Assembly (NCBI GenBank): GCA_902630925.1 | Contig: CACOWO010000001.1 | Location: 85,856-149,855 of the forward strand | Direction of reading: 5' to 3' | DNA length: 64,000 nucleotides | DNA from: an uncultured Pelagibacteraceae bacterium | Lineage (GTDB): Bacteria; Pseudomonadota; Alphaproteobacteria; Pelagibacterales; Pelagibacteraceae | Shown here: one piece after another, positions 47,513 to 56,517 of the stretch | Layout: the number at the start of each line of letters is the position of its first letter | Position numbering within the stretch: the first letter of the stretch is position 1 | Made by a program: the position numbers and the translations under genes | Notes under the pieces: generated by a model | What the model saw: the letters and a program-made list of their open reading frames with translations, nothing else | Told to the model about the DNA's origin: nothing | Database searches by the model: none

Positions 47513-49548
47513 TTAAGTATTTTATTTTTTTTGTATCTATCCCATCCTGGACTTCTATATTCATTCTCAAATTCTATTGTATTATCTTGATTAAATTCAA
47601 AATCCTCATCTTCGTTAGTGCTTACCTCATTTTTTTCAACACTTTCATCTGGAATTTCATTAATAAATCTTGATGGAAGAGCATCCATCCAATCTCCATG
47701 ATAAGCACGTTTCATTGCAAATGACAAATAAGCCTCTTTTTTTGCCCTAGTGATTCCTACGTAAGCTAACCTTCTCTCTTCCTCTAGAGCAAAATCTCCT
47801 TTTTCTTCCAGCGATTTTTGATGTGGAAATAAACCTTCCTCCCAACCTGGGAGAAAAACTACATCAAATTCTAATCCTTTTGCAGCATGCATGGTCATTA
47901 AATTTATTTTTGCACCTTCCCATTCCTGATCTACTGATGTTGCTAAAGCAACATGTTCTAAAAAATTTTGTAAATTATCATAGTCTTGCATAGCTCTCAG
48001 TAATTCTTTTAAATTTTCTAATCTATTCTCATTTTCCAAATCTTTTTTATTTTTCAACATTGCAGAATAGCCAGACTCATCTAAAACTAATTTTAATAGA
48101 TCAAAATGTTTCATATTTAATGAGTCTTTACGCCATTTATGAATCATATTGATCAGTTGACTTAATGCAGATTTTATTTTCGGTTTAAATTCACCTTTTT
48201 CAATGATTTTAATTATTGAGTCTTCTAGACATAATTTGTTTAATTTACCAAAAGAATAAATTTGATTAAGCGAGCTTTCACCTACACCTCTTTTAGGAGT
48301 TCCGATTACCCTTTCTAAAGCTAAATCATCAAATTTTTGATTTATAATTCTTAAATATGATACTGCATCTTTAATTTCAGCTCTTTCATAAAATTTTATT
48401 CCCCCGAGCACTCGATATCCAATACCTACCTGAAGAAACCGCTCCTCAAATTCTCTAGTTTGATAAATTGCTCTTACTAATATTGAGACATCATTTAAAG
48501 AATACTTACTTTTGATTTTTTTTTCAATAATATCACTTATTCCCTGTGCTTCCTCTTTTCCAGTTCTGTAACAATTAAGTTTTACTAATTCTCCTTGAGT
48601 TGCAGATGACCATAATTTTTTACCAACCCTACTTAAATTATTTGAAATTAAGCTTGAAGCAGTATCTAATATATTTTTTGTTGATCTATAATTTTGTTCT
48701 AATTTAAAGACTTTACAATTTTTATAGATTTGATCAAAGGTAAGAAAATTTTTTATCTCGGCACCTCTCCAACTATAGATTGATTGATCATCGTCACCAA
48801 CACAACAAATATTTTCACCTTCATTTACCAACAAATTTAACCATTTGTTTTGTATGAAATTAGTATCTTGGAATTCATCAACTAAAATATATTTAAAATT
48901 TTTTTGATAAATTTCTCTGATGTCTTTGTGATCCTCAAATAATTTTACACAAAATAAAATTAAATCTCCAAAATCAAATGCATTCAGATCTTTAGTTTTA
49001 TTTTGATAAATTTCATATACTTTTAAAATAGATTTTATGATTGAACCTAATTTTTTTTCAAGTTTTACATCTTTAGGCAACAAACCCTTATTTTTCCACT
49101 GATCAATATGATACATAATTAATTGTGGAGAAAATTTTTTAGCATCTAAATCTTCACCTTTAACAATATTTCGGATTAATTTTTTTTGATCATCAGTATC
49201 TAAAATTGTAAAATTACTTTTATATCCCAAAGCTTCCGCGTGTCTTCTTAAAAATTTAACGCTAATTGAATGAAATGTTCCCAGCCACGAAACAGCATTA
49301 GAATTACCTTTAACATACTGCATCACTCTATTTTGCATCTCTTTGGCTGCTTTATTTGTAAAAGTTACGCAAAGTATTTGATTTGGCCAAGCTTTTTTTT
49401 TATTTATAATATGAATTAACCTAGTTGTTAAAACTCTAGTTTTGCCTGACCCAGCACCAGCAACAATTAGATTTGGCCCTTCAGTGCTCAAAACAGCTTC
49501 TTTTTGTTCTTTGTTAAGGTTCTTAATTAAATTATCTATGTTATCCAT
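47500..49548 (-). CDS. uvrD: UvrD/PcrA-family DNA helicase
   Basis: LNKEQKEAVLSTEGPNLIVAGAGSGKTRVLTTRLIH...VDEFQDTNFIQ...VGDDDQSIYSWRGA...MTMHAAKGLEFDVVFLPGWEEGLFPHQ. Confidence 0.96.
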
Positions 49549-49589
49549 TAGAAAAATTCATTTATATACTAGTTATAAAAATAAAAAAA

Positions 49590-50996
49590 ATGTTAAATAA
49601 AATTTTTAAAACAATTCACAATAAGTATTACAAAATCTTCAAATTTATTTTTTTTCTAAGATATTTATTTGCAATATTCTTGATATCTAGTGTAATTTTT
49701 TTATCTATTCCATTTTTATTTGACTATAATAATAAAGCTGGAATTATAAATGGCCACTTATCACAAAAATATAATTTTGAATTAAAAAAATTTGAAGAAA
49801 TATCATATGAGGTTTTTCCCACTCCTTCTTTAAATATTAAAGGTGCAGAAATTTATTTTAAACTTTCCTCAGCAAACTTAAAAGTCGAAAATTTAAAAAT
49901 ATACCCAAAGTTACTTAGTATTTATAATTATAATAACTTTCAAATAAAAAAATTACTTTTAAAAAATAACCAAATAAATTTAAGTTATTTAAATTTAAAT
50001 TATTTTATAAAAAGTATATTAAATCAAAAAAATAAAATTGTAATTGATAATTTAAATTTAAAAATTATTGATGACAATAAAATTGTGGCACAAATAGAAA
50101 ATATTAAGCTAAACAATTTCAGCTACAACAAAAATTCAATAAGTGGAAAAATTTTTAATAAAGATTTTAAGATTGAAACAGATAGTGATCTTAAGAATAT
50201 AAATTTTAGATTAATAAAATCAGGAATAAATGCAACCATAGATTTTGAAAATAATTATAATTCGAATATTAATAAAGGTCTTTTCAAAACTAAAATATTA
50301 AATTCAAATTTTAAATCAAAATTTAATTTTGACGGTAAAACTTTAAATATTTATGACTCTTATTTTAGAAGTAAAAATCTTTCTTTTAAAAAAAATACAT
50401 CAATAAATATACACCCTTTCTTTAATATAAATTCAAAATATGAAATAGAGGAAATAAATAAAAAAATTTTAAAAAAAATAAATTTTGATAAAATACTAAA
50501 ATCAAAAAATTTCTTAAAAAAGATTAACAGTACCAATGAGTTAAATTATAAATCTAAAAATTTTTCAAATAATCTAATTGATGATTTGAATTTAAAAATT
50601 GATTTAGCGTATGGTAGAGTAAATTATTTAAAAAAAATTACAATTTCTGAAAACTTTTTTAATTGTTATGGAGATATTAATCTTTTAGCAGAATTTCCAG
50701 TTTTATCTTTTGATTGCTCTTTTATCATTAATAATAAAAAAAAATTGCTTAAAAAATTTTCTATAAATCAAAAAAAGAATAATAATGATATATTTAAAAT
50801 TGAATTTGATGGTAATTTAAATATTCTCAATAAAAAAATCAATTTTAAAGAAATTTTAATTAATAATAAAAAAAAAGTAACAAATAACGATCTACAATAT
50901 TATAATCAATCATTTGAAAATATATTCTTAGATAAAAGTCTTTTAGAAGTTTTTAATCGAAAAAAAGTTAGAGATTTTTTATTGGAGATTTCTTAA
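49590..50996 (+). CDS. AsmA-like envelope protein (putative)
   Basis: N-terminal TM then GIINGHLSQKYNFELKKFEEISYEVFPTPSLNIKGAEIYFK...LKIYPKLLSIYNYNNFQIKKLLLKN, an AsmA-type N-terminus; very Asn/Lys-rich. Confidence 0.55.
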   Translation: MLNKIFKTIHNKYYKIFKFIFFLRYLFAIFLISSVIFLSIPFLFDYNNKAGIINGHLSQKYNFELKKFEEISYEVFPTPSLNIKGAEIYFKLSSANLKVENLKIYPKLLSIYNYNNFQIKKLLLKNNQINLSYLNLNYFIKSILNQKNKIVIDNLNLKIIDDNKIVAQIENIKLNNFSYNKNSISGKIFNKDFKIETDSDLKNINFRLIKSGINATIDFENNYNSNINKGLFKTKILNSNFKSKFNFDGKTLNIYDSYFRSKNLSFKKNTSINIHPFFNINSKYEIEEINKKILKKINFDKILKSKNFLKKINSTNELNYKSKNFSNNLIDDLNLKIDLAYGRVNYLKKITISENFFNCYGDINLLAEFPVLSFDCSFIINNKKKLLKKFSINQKKNNNDIFKIEFDGNLNILNKKINFKEILINNKKKVTNNDLQYYNQSFENIFLDKSLLEVFNRKKVRDFLLEIS

Positions 50997-52385
50997 TTAT
51001 TTAGGTTTAGTCATTTTAATAGGACTCATAATTTTATCGTATTCTTTTTCTTTTATTAATCCTGCTTTAACAACTTCATGTTTTAAAGTTGTTCCATTTT
51101 TATGAGCCATTTTGGCTATCTGAGCTGCTTTATCATAACCAATTTTTGGAGCTAAAGCAGTTACAAGCATAAGAGAATTTTCTAGCAAATATTTAATTCT
51201 TTTTTTGTCAGCTTTAATTCCTTTGACACAATACATTGCAAAAGTTTTCGAGGAGTCGCTCATAATTTCAATTGATTGTAAAATATTATGAATTATTAAA
51301 GGTTTAAAAACATTTAATTCAAAATGTCCGTGTGATCCGGCCATTGTAATACCATTGTGATTACCTATAACTTTAACACAAACCATAGTGACCGCTTCTG
51401 ATTGAGTGGGATTTATTTTGCCAGGCATAATTGATGATCCAGGTTCGTTAGATGGCAGGATTAATTCACCGTATCCTGCTCTCGGACCTGAGCCTAAAAA
51501 TCTAATATCATTTGCAATTTTCATTAAGCAAACAGCGGTAGTATTTAATGTACCAGAAAAATTTACAATTTCATCATGTGCAGCTAAAGCTGCAAATTTA
51601 TTTTTAGCAGGCTTAAATGGAATTTTTGTAATTTTACTTATTTCCTTAATAATTTTTTTATCAAAATTCTTCCTTGTATTTAGGCCAGTCCCGACTGCAG
51701 TCCCGCCTTGAGCTAAGTAATGTATTTCTTTAAGAGCGCTTTCTATTCTTGTTATACATTTGTTTAATTGAGCGTGGTAACCTGAAAATTCTTGACCTAA
51801 GGTTAAAGGTGTAGCATCTTGTAAATGAGTTCTTCCAACTTTAACTATACTTTTAAACTCTTTAGATTTTTTAGCTAATTCTTTTTCTAATAATTTTAAT
51901 GAAGGTAGAAGTTTTTCTTTAGCCTTTAAGGCTATGGCTATGTGCATGGCTGTTGGGAAAACATCATTAGTAGATTGAGACTTATTAACATGATCATTAG
52001 GGTGAACCGGCTGTTTAGAGCCTAACTTTCCTCCCATCATTTGAATTGCTCTGTTAGCTATAACTTCGTTAACATTCATATTAGTTTGAGTTCCTGATCC
52101 TGTTTGCCATACTTTTAAGGGAAAGTGCTTATCGTGTTTACCCCTTATAACTTCATCTGATGCCTTTATAATGTATTTACTCAATCTTGGTTCCAAATCT
52201 TTATTTTTTCTATTAACAATAGCTGCTGCTTTTTTGATTATTGCTATTGAATGTATTACTAGTGGTCTGACCAAGAAGTCACCAATATTGAAATATTTAT
52301 TTGACCTTTCAGTGGATGCGCCCCAGTACTTATCACCAGGCACCTTTATTTTACCAATACTATCAAATTCTGTTCTGTATTTCAT
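50997..52385 (-). CDS. fumC: Fumarate hydratase class II
   Basis: [35 protein letters not shown]...[19 protein letters not shown]...[16 protein letters not shown]; start set at 52385 rather than 52493. Confidence 0.96.
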   Translation of the reverse strand: MKYRTEFDSIGKIKVPGDKYWGASTERSNKYFNIGDFLVRPLVIHSIAIIKKAAAIVNRKNKDLEPRLSKYIIKASDEVIRGKHDKHFPLKVWQTGSGTQTNMNVNEVIANRAIQMMGGKLGSKQPVHPNDHVNKSQSTNDVFPTAMHIAIALKAKEKLLPSLKLLEKELAKKSKEFKSIVKVGRTHLQDATPLTLGQEFSGYHAQLNKCITRIESALKEIHYLAQGGTAVGTGLNTRKNFDKKIIKEISKITKIPFKPAKNKFAALAAHDEIVNFSGTLNTTAVCLMKIANDIRFLGSGPRAGYGELILPSNEPGSSIMPGKINPTQSEAVTMVCVKVIGNHNGITMAGSHGHFELNVFKPLIIHNILQSIEIMSDSSKTFAMYCVKGIKADKKRIKYLLENSLMLVTALAPKIGYDKAAQIAKMAHKNGTTLKHEVVKAGLIKEKEYDKIMSPIKMTKPK

Positions 52386-52445
52386 GTTTGATTCTTTGAT
52401 ATAATACACCCTATTCAGGTAATTATAAAATATAAAGGAAGAAAA

Positions 52446-52820
52446 ATGAGCAATTTTGAAAGTGTAAAAAAATTTATGAAAACTTTTGGCCAAGAAGTTA
52501 AAGAAAAAGCTGAATTTCCAAGCGGTAAAATCACTTCATTAAGGTATGAACTAATTTACGAAGAACTTGCAGAGTTCAAAGAAGCTATAGAAAAAAAAGA
52601 TATTAAGGAAGTGGCCGATGCTTTAACGGACATTTTATATGTAACATATGGTGCCGGACATGCATTTGGAATTAATTTAGATAAATGTTTTGAAGAGGTT
52701 CAAAATTCCAATATGAGTAAATTGGGTGATGACGGAAAACCAATTTATAACAAAAATGGCAAAGTTATGAAAGGACCAAAATATTTTAAACCAAATTTAG
52801 AAAAGATCGTATTGAGATGA
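52446..52820 (+). CDS. MazG-like / phosphoribosyl-ATP pyrophosphohydrolase-like protein
   Basis: [62 protein letters not shown], all-alpha NTP-PPase motif EELxE...DxLxD. Confidence 0.85.
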   Translation: MSNFESVKKFMKTFGQEVKEKAEFPSGKITSLRYELIYEELAEFKEAIEKKDIKEVADALTDILYVTYGAGHAFGINLDKCFEEVQNSNMSKLGDDGKPIYNKNGKVMKGPKYFKPNLEKIVLR

Positions 52821-52897
52821 AAGGAAACTATTATTGGATACTTTTAGGTATTGCTATAGGTATAGTATTATATCTTACAGATAAATATATTTTTTAA
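52817..52897 (+). CDS. Possible 26-aa membrane microprotein
   Basis: [30 protein letters not shown] stop/start overlap with the upstream gene. Confidence 0.5.
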   Translation: MKGNYYWILLGIAIGIVLYLTDKYIF

Positions 52898-52905
52898 ATT
52901 TGAAA

Positions 52906-52936
52906 GGGGCGTTCTGTTGCTAGGTGCCCCAGACCT
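52906..52936. repeat. ssrA-3'-end repeat, copy 1 (distal boundary of the array)
   Basis: GGGGCGTTCTGTTGCTAGGTGCCCCAGACC matches the functional ssrA 3' end at 56766 over ~30 bp with 2 mismatches by eye. Confidence 0.85.
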
Positions 52937-52946
52937 CTTAAATTTT

Positions 52947-52997
52947 CTAGTTTGTAATCATAGCTAGTGCCATAACTAATATTAATACTTCTATCAT
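52947..52997 (-). CDS. Possible 16-aa hydrophobic peptide
   Basis: MIEVLILVMALAMITN with GGAG 8 nt upstream of ATG; very short, so speculative. Confidence 0.2.
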   Translation of the reverse strand: MIEVLILVMALAMITN

Positions 52998-53084
52998 TTT
53001 TCACTCCATTAATTTAATTATTAGATTACTATAAATTAATTCTATTCTAATAAAACTAAATTTATTCACTTATAAGTCCGTAAA

Positions 53085-53110
53085 GGGGCGTTCTGTTACT
53101 AAGTGCTATT
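53085..53110. repeat. ssrA-3'-end repeat, copy 2 (degenerate)
   Basis: GGGGCGTTCTGTTACTAAGTGCTATT; first 13 bp identical to ssrA copy, then diverged. Confidence 0.75.
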
Positions 53111-53190
53111 AAATCATTAACATTATTTATTGTTAAATTACAATTCTAATACAACCTGAAGCCCTTATTTCTTTGCTAGGAGAGCCCGTA

Positions 53191-53219
53191 TTGTGTCCGG
53201 CGGTGAGTCCGGATATGAT
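53191..53219 (+). promoter_or_regulatory. Cassette promoter, copy A (diverged)
   Basis: TTGTGT (53191-53196), 17-nt spacer, TATGAT (53214-53219), 7 nt before ATG 53227. Confidence 0.6.
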
Positions 53220-53226
53220 AAGTCTA

Positions 53227-53538
53227 ATGAAAAAACTTTTAGCGATCGTAGTTCTAGTTATGTTGTGGTGCAATATTTCTTACTCAGACATTAAAAGTGA
53301 TGCAAGTGAAACTATACTAAAAGCAAGTGCATGTTATTCATCTTTACCAAGCTATGCGCAGAAAGGTGCTGTCGATAGTTATTTAGATGCAATGACTTAT
53401 TGGAATGATGCTGTTAAAGAGGACAATATGGGCGATCCTCGTAGATTAGCATCTGCATTTTATCGTAATGCAATTGCATACGGTGGAGTTGTCTTACGAA
53501 TTGGTAGTGCATACGGTAGTCAAGCTTGCAGACAATAA
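53227..53538 (+). CDS. Small secreted protein of unknown function
   Basis: MKKLLAIVVLVMLWCNISYSDIKSDASETILKASACYSS...; signal peptide; start moved from 53173 to 53227. Confidence 0.7.
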   Translation: MKKLLAIVVLVMLWCNISYSDIKSDASETILKASACYSSLPSYAQKGAVDSYLDAMTYWNDAVKEDNMGDPRRLASAFYRNAIAYGGVVLRIGSAYGSQACRQ

Positions 53539-53602
53539 TGCACACATAGAGCGGATAGAATTAAATTAACCTAAATAACTATTAATAAATATAAGTTGCT
53601 AA

Positions 53603-53632
53603 GGGGCGTTCTGTTGCCAGGTGCCGTTAACC
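53603..53632. repeat. ssrA-3'-end repeat, copy 3
   Basis: GGGGCGTTCTGTTGCCAGGTGCC, 23 bp identical to the ssrA 3' end. Confidence 0.9.
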
Positions 53633-53696
53633 TTTAACGTTATATAACAATTCTAGATCATAAAAAATGGCTATTTCTTTGGTGGGTGAGTCCGTA

Positions 53697-53725
53697 TTGT
53701 GCCCGCCAGTGTGTTCGATTATGAT
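53697..53725 (+). promoter_or_regulatory. Cassette promoter, copy B
   Basis: TTGTGC (53697-53702), 17-nt spacer, TATGAT (53720-53725), 5 nt before ATG 53731. Confidence 0.65.
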
Positions 53726-53730
53726 GTGTT

Positions 53731-54102
53731 ATGGAAGATTTTCCTTCAAACGAACTAATTATAACTTTTAGTTTATATTCTTTTCTTGTCTTTTATTTGC
53801 AAAAATGGAGCAAAGAATTCATGGGAGCAAGCCAAGGATTTAGAATATTTTTAAATTTCTTTATGGGTATCTCGACAATTTTTGGTTTATTTTTCTTGAT
53901 TTATTATGGTTATAAAGTCGAATGGACTTCGCCACTAATTTTGTTTGCTATTTCTCTTTTCATTAAAGGTATTTTAATAGCTATTGAAGTTAAACTGTTT
54001 TTTAGAATTCAATATATAGTTCAATATATTGGCTTCATAAGTTTTATTGCTTGTCCAATATTAGCGTATAGATTGTTAGTTATATCAGGATTAATTCCAT
54101 GA
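53731..54102 (+). CDS. Multi-pass membrane protein of unknown function (cassette cargo)
   Basis: 123 aa with ~4 hydrophobic segments. Confidence 0.7.
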   Translation: MEDFPSNELIITFSLYSFLVFYLQKWSKEFMGASQGFRIFLNFFMGISTIFGLFFLIYYGYKVEWTSPLILFAISLFIKGILIAIEVKLFFRIQYIVQYIGFISFIACPILAYRLLVISGLIP

Positions 54103-54383
54103 AAAAAAGAAAGAGCCAATATTCAACGCGGGATTATACTAAAAAAGTTTATTGGTCTGGAGATAAAAAAGATTTAAGAAAATCATTCCCCAAGTGGACG
54201 ATGATTGCTTGGGCGTTAATTGATCTTACGCTTGGAGTAGGTTTAATTTGGCTTGCAATCAGTTGGGCTGAAAGCACTTGGGCTTATTATCTATTATTTA
54301 TTGGCGGACTTTTATCTTTTAGAATGTGTTACGTTCATTTAAGTTATTTATGGGGTGGAAAGATCTGGGGACCAAGCAAATGA
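54099..54383 (+). CDS. Small membrane protein of unknown function (cassette cargo)
   Basis: 94 aa, basic N-terminus then two TM segments; overlaps neighbours (ATGA-type couplings). Confidence 0.7.
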   Translation: MKKRKSQYSTRDYTKKVYWSGDKKDLRKSFPKWTMIAWALIDLTLGVGLIWLAISWAESTWAYYLLFIGGLLSFRMCYVHLSYLWGGKIWGPSK

Positions 54384-55090
54384 AAAAACTTTTAGCGATC
54401 GTGGTTCTGGGTTTGTTGTTATCAAATTGCGGACCTGTTAGACATTCATGGAAAGAAATTAATTATATTGTCGATCATAGAGATACAAGAAAAAATATTT
54501 TCAACACAAAAAAAGACTCATTAAAAACAATTTATGTTGGGGTTGGTACTGATTCTGATGAGAAATGGAAAAATATGTACTATACCAAAAGCATAGTTCA
54601 GCCCAAGGCACAACATTTTGCTCCAAAAGAAGTTATTGCAGAACAACAGTGTGTTAAAAACTTTGGACTCGAAAAAGCTGTTTTCAAAGAAATACTAGAA
54701 TTTTCAAAAGATGAAATAATAGAATATCGTTTAGGTTTTAAGAAATATGCAAAGTATTCTTGTGAAATATCAGAGAGACAATTAAAAGAGGCAAAAATTT
54801 TTCAAGAAAACACCTCATCATTAAATAATAATCAAGTTTCAAATAATACTTTAAATAGAACATTTAATTGCTCTTATCCTAGTGGAAGTTCAAAAATTAG
54901 AATTAGAGGTGGAACTGCAACAGAATTAACTTCAGCAGGTGTTGAGATTAAATATAATTATGTTGAGCTAACGAAAAAAGGAGCTTTCAGTTTAGAACAG
55001 TCTACAAAACCAGGACGTACGTTTTTTATAGGTGCTAAATCTTTTTTAAGTTTAGGTGGAGCTGAATTTTATAATGCAGTTTGTCGTTAG
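54380..55090 (+). CDS. Putative lipoprotein of unknown function (cassette cargo)
   Basis: MKKLLAIVVLGLLLSNCGPVRHSWKE, lipobox LSNC; start at 54380 rather than 54326. Confidence 0.75.
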   Translation: MKKLLAIVVLGLLLSNCGPVRHSWKEINYIVDHRDTRKNIFNTKKDSLKTIYVGVGTDSDEKWKNMYYTKSIVQPKAQHFAPKEVIAEQQCVKNFGLEKAVFKEILEFSKDEIIEYRLGFKKYAKYSCEISERQLKEAKIFQENTSSLNNNQVSNNTLNRTFNCSYPSGSSKIRIRGGTATELTSAGVEIKYNYVELTKKGAFSLEQSTKPGRTFFIGAKSFLSLGGAEFYNAVCR

Positions 55091-55094
55091 CGAG

Positions 55095-55182
55095 TGTGCC
55101 CTATGTGTGCCCAAAATAAAAAAAGTTGTGAATTAATAAGTGTTAACGCCAATACGCAGGGGCGTTCTGTTGCCAGGTGCCC
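55095..55182. repeat. 88-bp cassette right end, copy 1 (includes ssrA repeat copy 4 at 55159)
   Basis: TGTGCCCTATGTGTGCCCAAA...GTTGTGAATTAATAAGTGTTAACGC.AATACGCA-GGGGCGTTCTGTTGCCAGGTGCCC; ~85/88 identical to 56702-56789, no indels by eye. Confidence 0.95.
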
Positions 55183-55386
55183 TTAACCCACTTCTTCATA
55201 AGTACAATTTTCTGGATTGTACTTCTCATATTTACCGGTTTTTTCGTTTAAAGTCGTACCAGATAATCCCATTATACTTAACGCTTTATTTTTTTCTTTT
55301 TCTTCCAATTTTTCTTTAGTGTCGCACGCCGAATAGGCATTTTGCGAAAAAATTATTACTAGAAATATTACGATTATTTTTCTCAT
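55183..55386 (-). CDS. Small secreted protein of unknown function (reverse-oriented cargo)
   Basis: MRKIIVIFLVIIFSQNAYSACDTKEKLEEKEKNKALSIMGLSGTTLNEKTGKYEKYNPENCTYEEVG; signal peptide with AYSA cleavage site. Confidence 0.65.
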   Translation of the reverse strand: MRKIIVIFLVIIFSQNAYSACDTKEKLEEKEKNKALSIMGLSGTTLNEKTGKYEKYNPENCTYEEVG

Positions 55387-55403
55387 AATTTTTATTATCA
55401 TAA

Positions 55404-55433
55404 GGGGCGTTCTGTTGCCAGGTGCCCTTAACT
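55404..55433. repeat. ssrA-3'-end repeat, copy 5
   Basis: GGGGCGTTCTGTTGCCAGGTGCCC. Confidence 0.92.
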
Positions 55434-55498
55434 TCTTAACGTTATACAACAATTCTAGATCATAAAAAACGGCTATTTCTTTGCTGGGTGAGTCCGTA

Positions 55499-55527
55499 TT
55501 GTGCCCGCCAGTGAGTCCGGATATGAT
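55499..55527 (+). promoter_or_regulatory. Cassette promoter, copy C
   Basis: TTGTGC (55499-55504), 17-nt spacer, TATGAT (55522-55527), 6 nt before ATG 55534. Confidence 0.65.
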
Positions 55528-55533
55528 GAGTTC

Positions 55534-56103
55534 ATGAAATCTCTTCAGACAAGATATAATGATTTTAAAAAAAAAAATCTTTCTAAGCCCGGAATTGGAG
55601 AACTCTATGAACGCCAAATACGATATATCTATGAAAAAAATGGATGGTTCGTTAAACCCTACGGTATCTTAAAAGGTAGATCTGATTTAGGTAGAGATCT
55701 TCTTTGTTATAAAAAAAAGCAAATTCATATCGTTCAAGCTAAGTGCTGGTCTAGAAAAAGAACTATATTCGAAAAGCATATAATGCAGTTAGCTGGAACT
55801 ATTCTTCATTATATTAATAAACATAAAAAGAAGCCACAGGGGGTATTTATAACGACCGCAAAACTTTCACCAACAGCAAAAGACTTTGTTAAAAGTCTTA
55901 ATATAAAACATAGCTACATAAAATTAGATAAAAACTTTCCTATGATAAAATGCAACATTAATAGAAGGGGAAAGAGGCAATTTTTTCTACCTTTCGATAA
56001 ATTTTATGATCGTGTTCATATTGAAAAAAAGAAAGGTGAGTTTTATACTGATAGTATAAACGAGTGTATCAAAAAGGGATTTAAACATGTCGGAAAAAAC
56101 TAA
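55534..56103 (+). CDS. Mrr-like/PD-(D/E)XK restriction-endonuclease-fold protein (cassette cargo)
   Basis: GELYERQIRYIYEKNGWFVKPYGILKGRSDLGRDLLCYKKKQIHIVQAKCWS: E...GRD...QxK pattern; start at 55534 rather than 55501. Confidence 0.7.
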   Translation: MKSLQTRYNDFKKKNLSKPGIGELYERQIRYIYEKNGWFVKPYGILKGRSDLGRDLLCYKKKQIHIVQAKCWSRKRTIFEKHIMQLAGTILHYINKHKKKPQGVFITTAKLSPTAKDFVKSLNIKHSYIKLDKNFPMIKCNINRRGKRQFFLPFDKFYDRVHIEKKKGEFYTDSINECIKKGFKHVGKN

Positions 56104-56425
56104 TATTCTTTATCTTTGTGTGTTGATCGCAATAAGCGATTATGAGCTTCAGAACGAGGAGACCCATAAGATAATCAAAATCTCTAAAGAACTAAAAATT
56201 GATTTTAATGTTCATAATGCTTTTGAAGAGATACAAAATAAATTTCGTGAGGATTTTGATGCTGCTTGCAACTTTTATCTCAACAATATCACTACACCAA
56301 AATATCGACAACTAGCAAAAAAATATCTCAAAGATGTCGCGTTAGTTGATAATGATTTAAAGGACAGAGAAGTTAGATTTCTTGTTCTTTGCAAACAAGC
56401 TTGGGGTAGAGAGGCATTTGATTAG
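56087..56425 (+). CDS. TerB-like helical protein (cassette cargo)
   Basis: LIAISDYELQNEETHKIIKISKEL...LKDVALVDNDLKDREVRFLVLCKQAWG, TerB/DUF533-like pattern; overlaps nuclease gene by 17 nt. Confidence 0.5.
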   Translation: MSEKTNILYLCVLIAISDYELQNEETHKIIKISKELKIDFNVHNAFEEIQNKFREDFDAACNFYLNNITTPKYRQLAKKYLKDVALVDNDLKDREVRFLVLCKQAWGREAFD

Positions 56426-56517
56426 TGAAAATATTTAAAAATTTGATATAATAAATTAGTCCTGATTTAGAAATAAACTCTACTTGCTTGGACTTTAAAC
56501 AAACGCTAAAGGAGAAA

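Noticed and set aside
51406-51711. 101-aa plus-strand ORF opposite fumC (also 52171..52404)
   Set aside because: Antisense of a highly conserved metabolic gene; no RBS or domain evidence.
53173-53226. N-terminal extension MLGEPVLCPAVSPDMISL of the 53173 ORF
   Set aside because: It translates the conserved cassette promoter region; the signal peptide starts at 53227.
55441-55500. GGCTATTTCTTT in the cassette left end as a duplicated piece of the ssrA 5' domain (AAAGGCTATTCTTTCG)
   Set aside because: Only about 12 nt similar, and the order/orientation relative to the 3' core does not fit a simple ssrA duplication; likely coincidence.
55387-55617. N-terminal extension of the 144-aa minus-strand ORF (55183..55617)
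   Set aside because: The extension crosses the ssrA-derived repeat and the conserved left end; the signal peptide begins at 55386 (MRKIIVIFLVIIFSQNAYSA).
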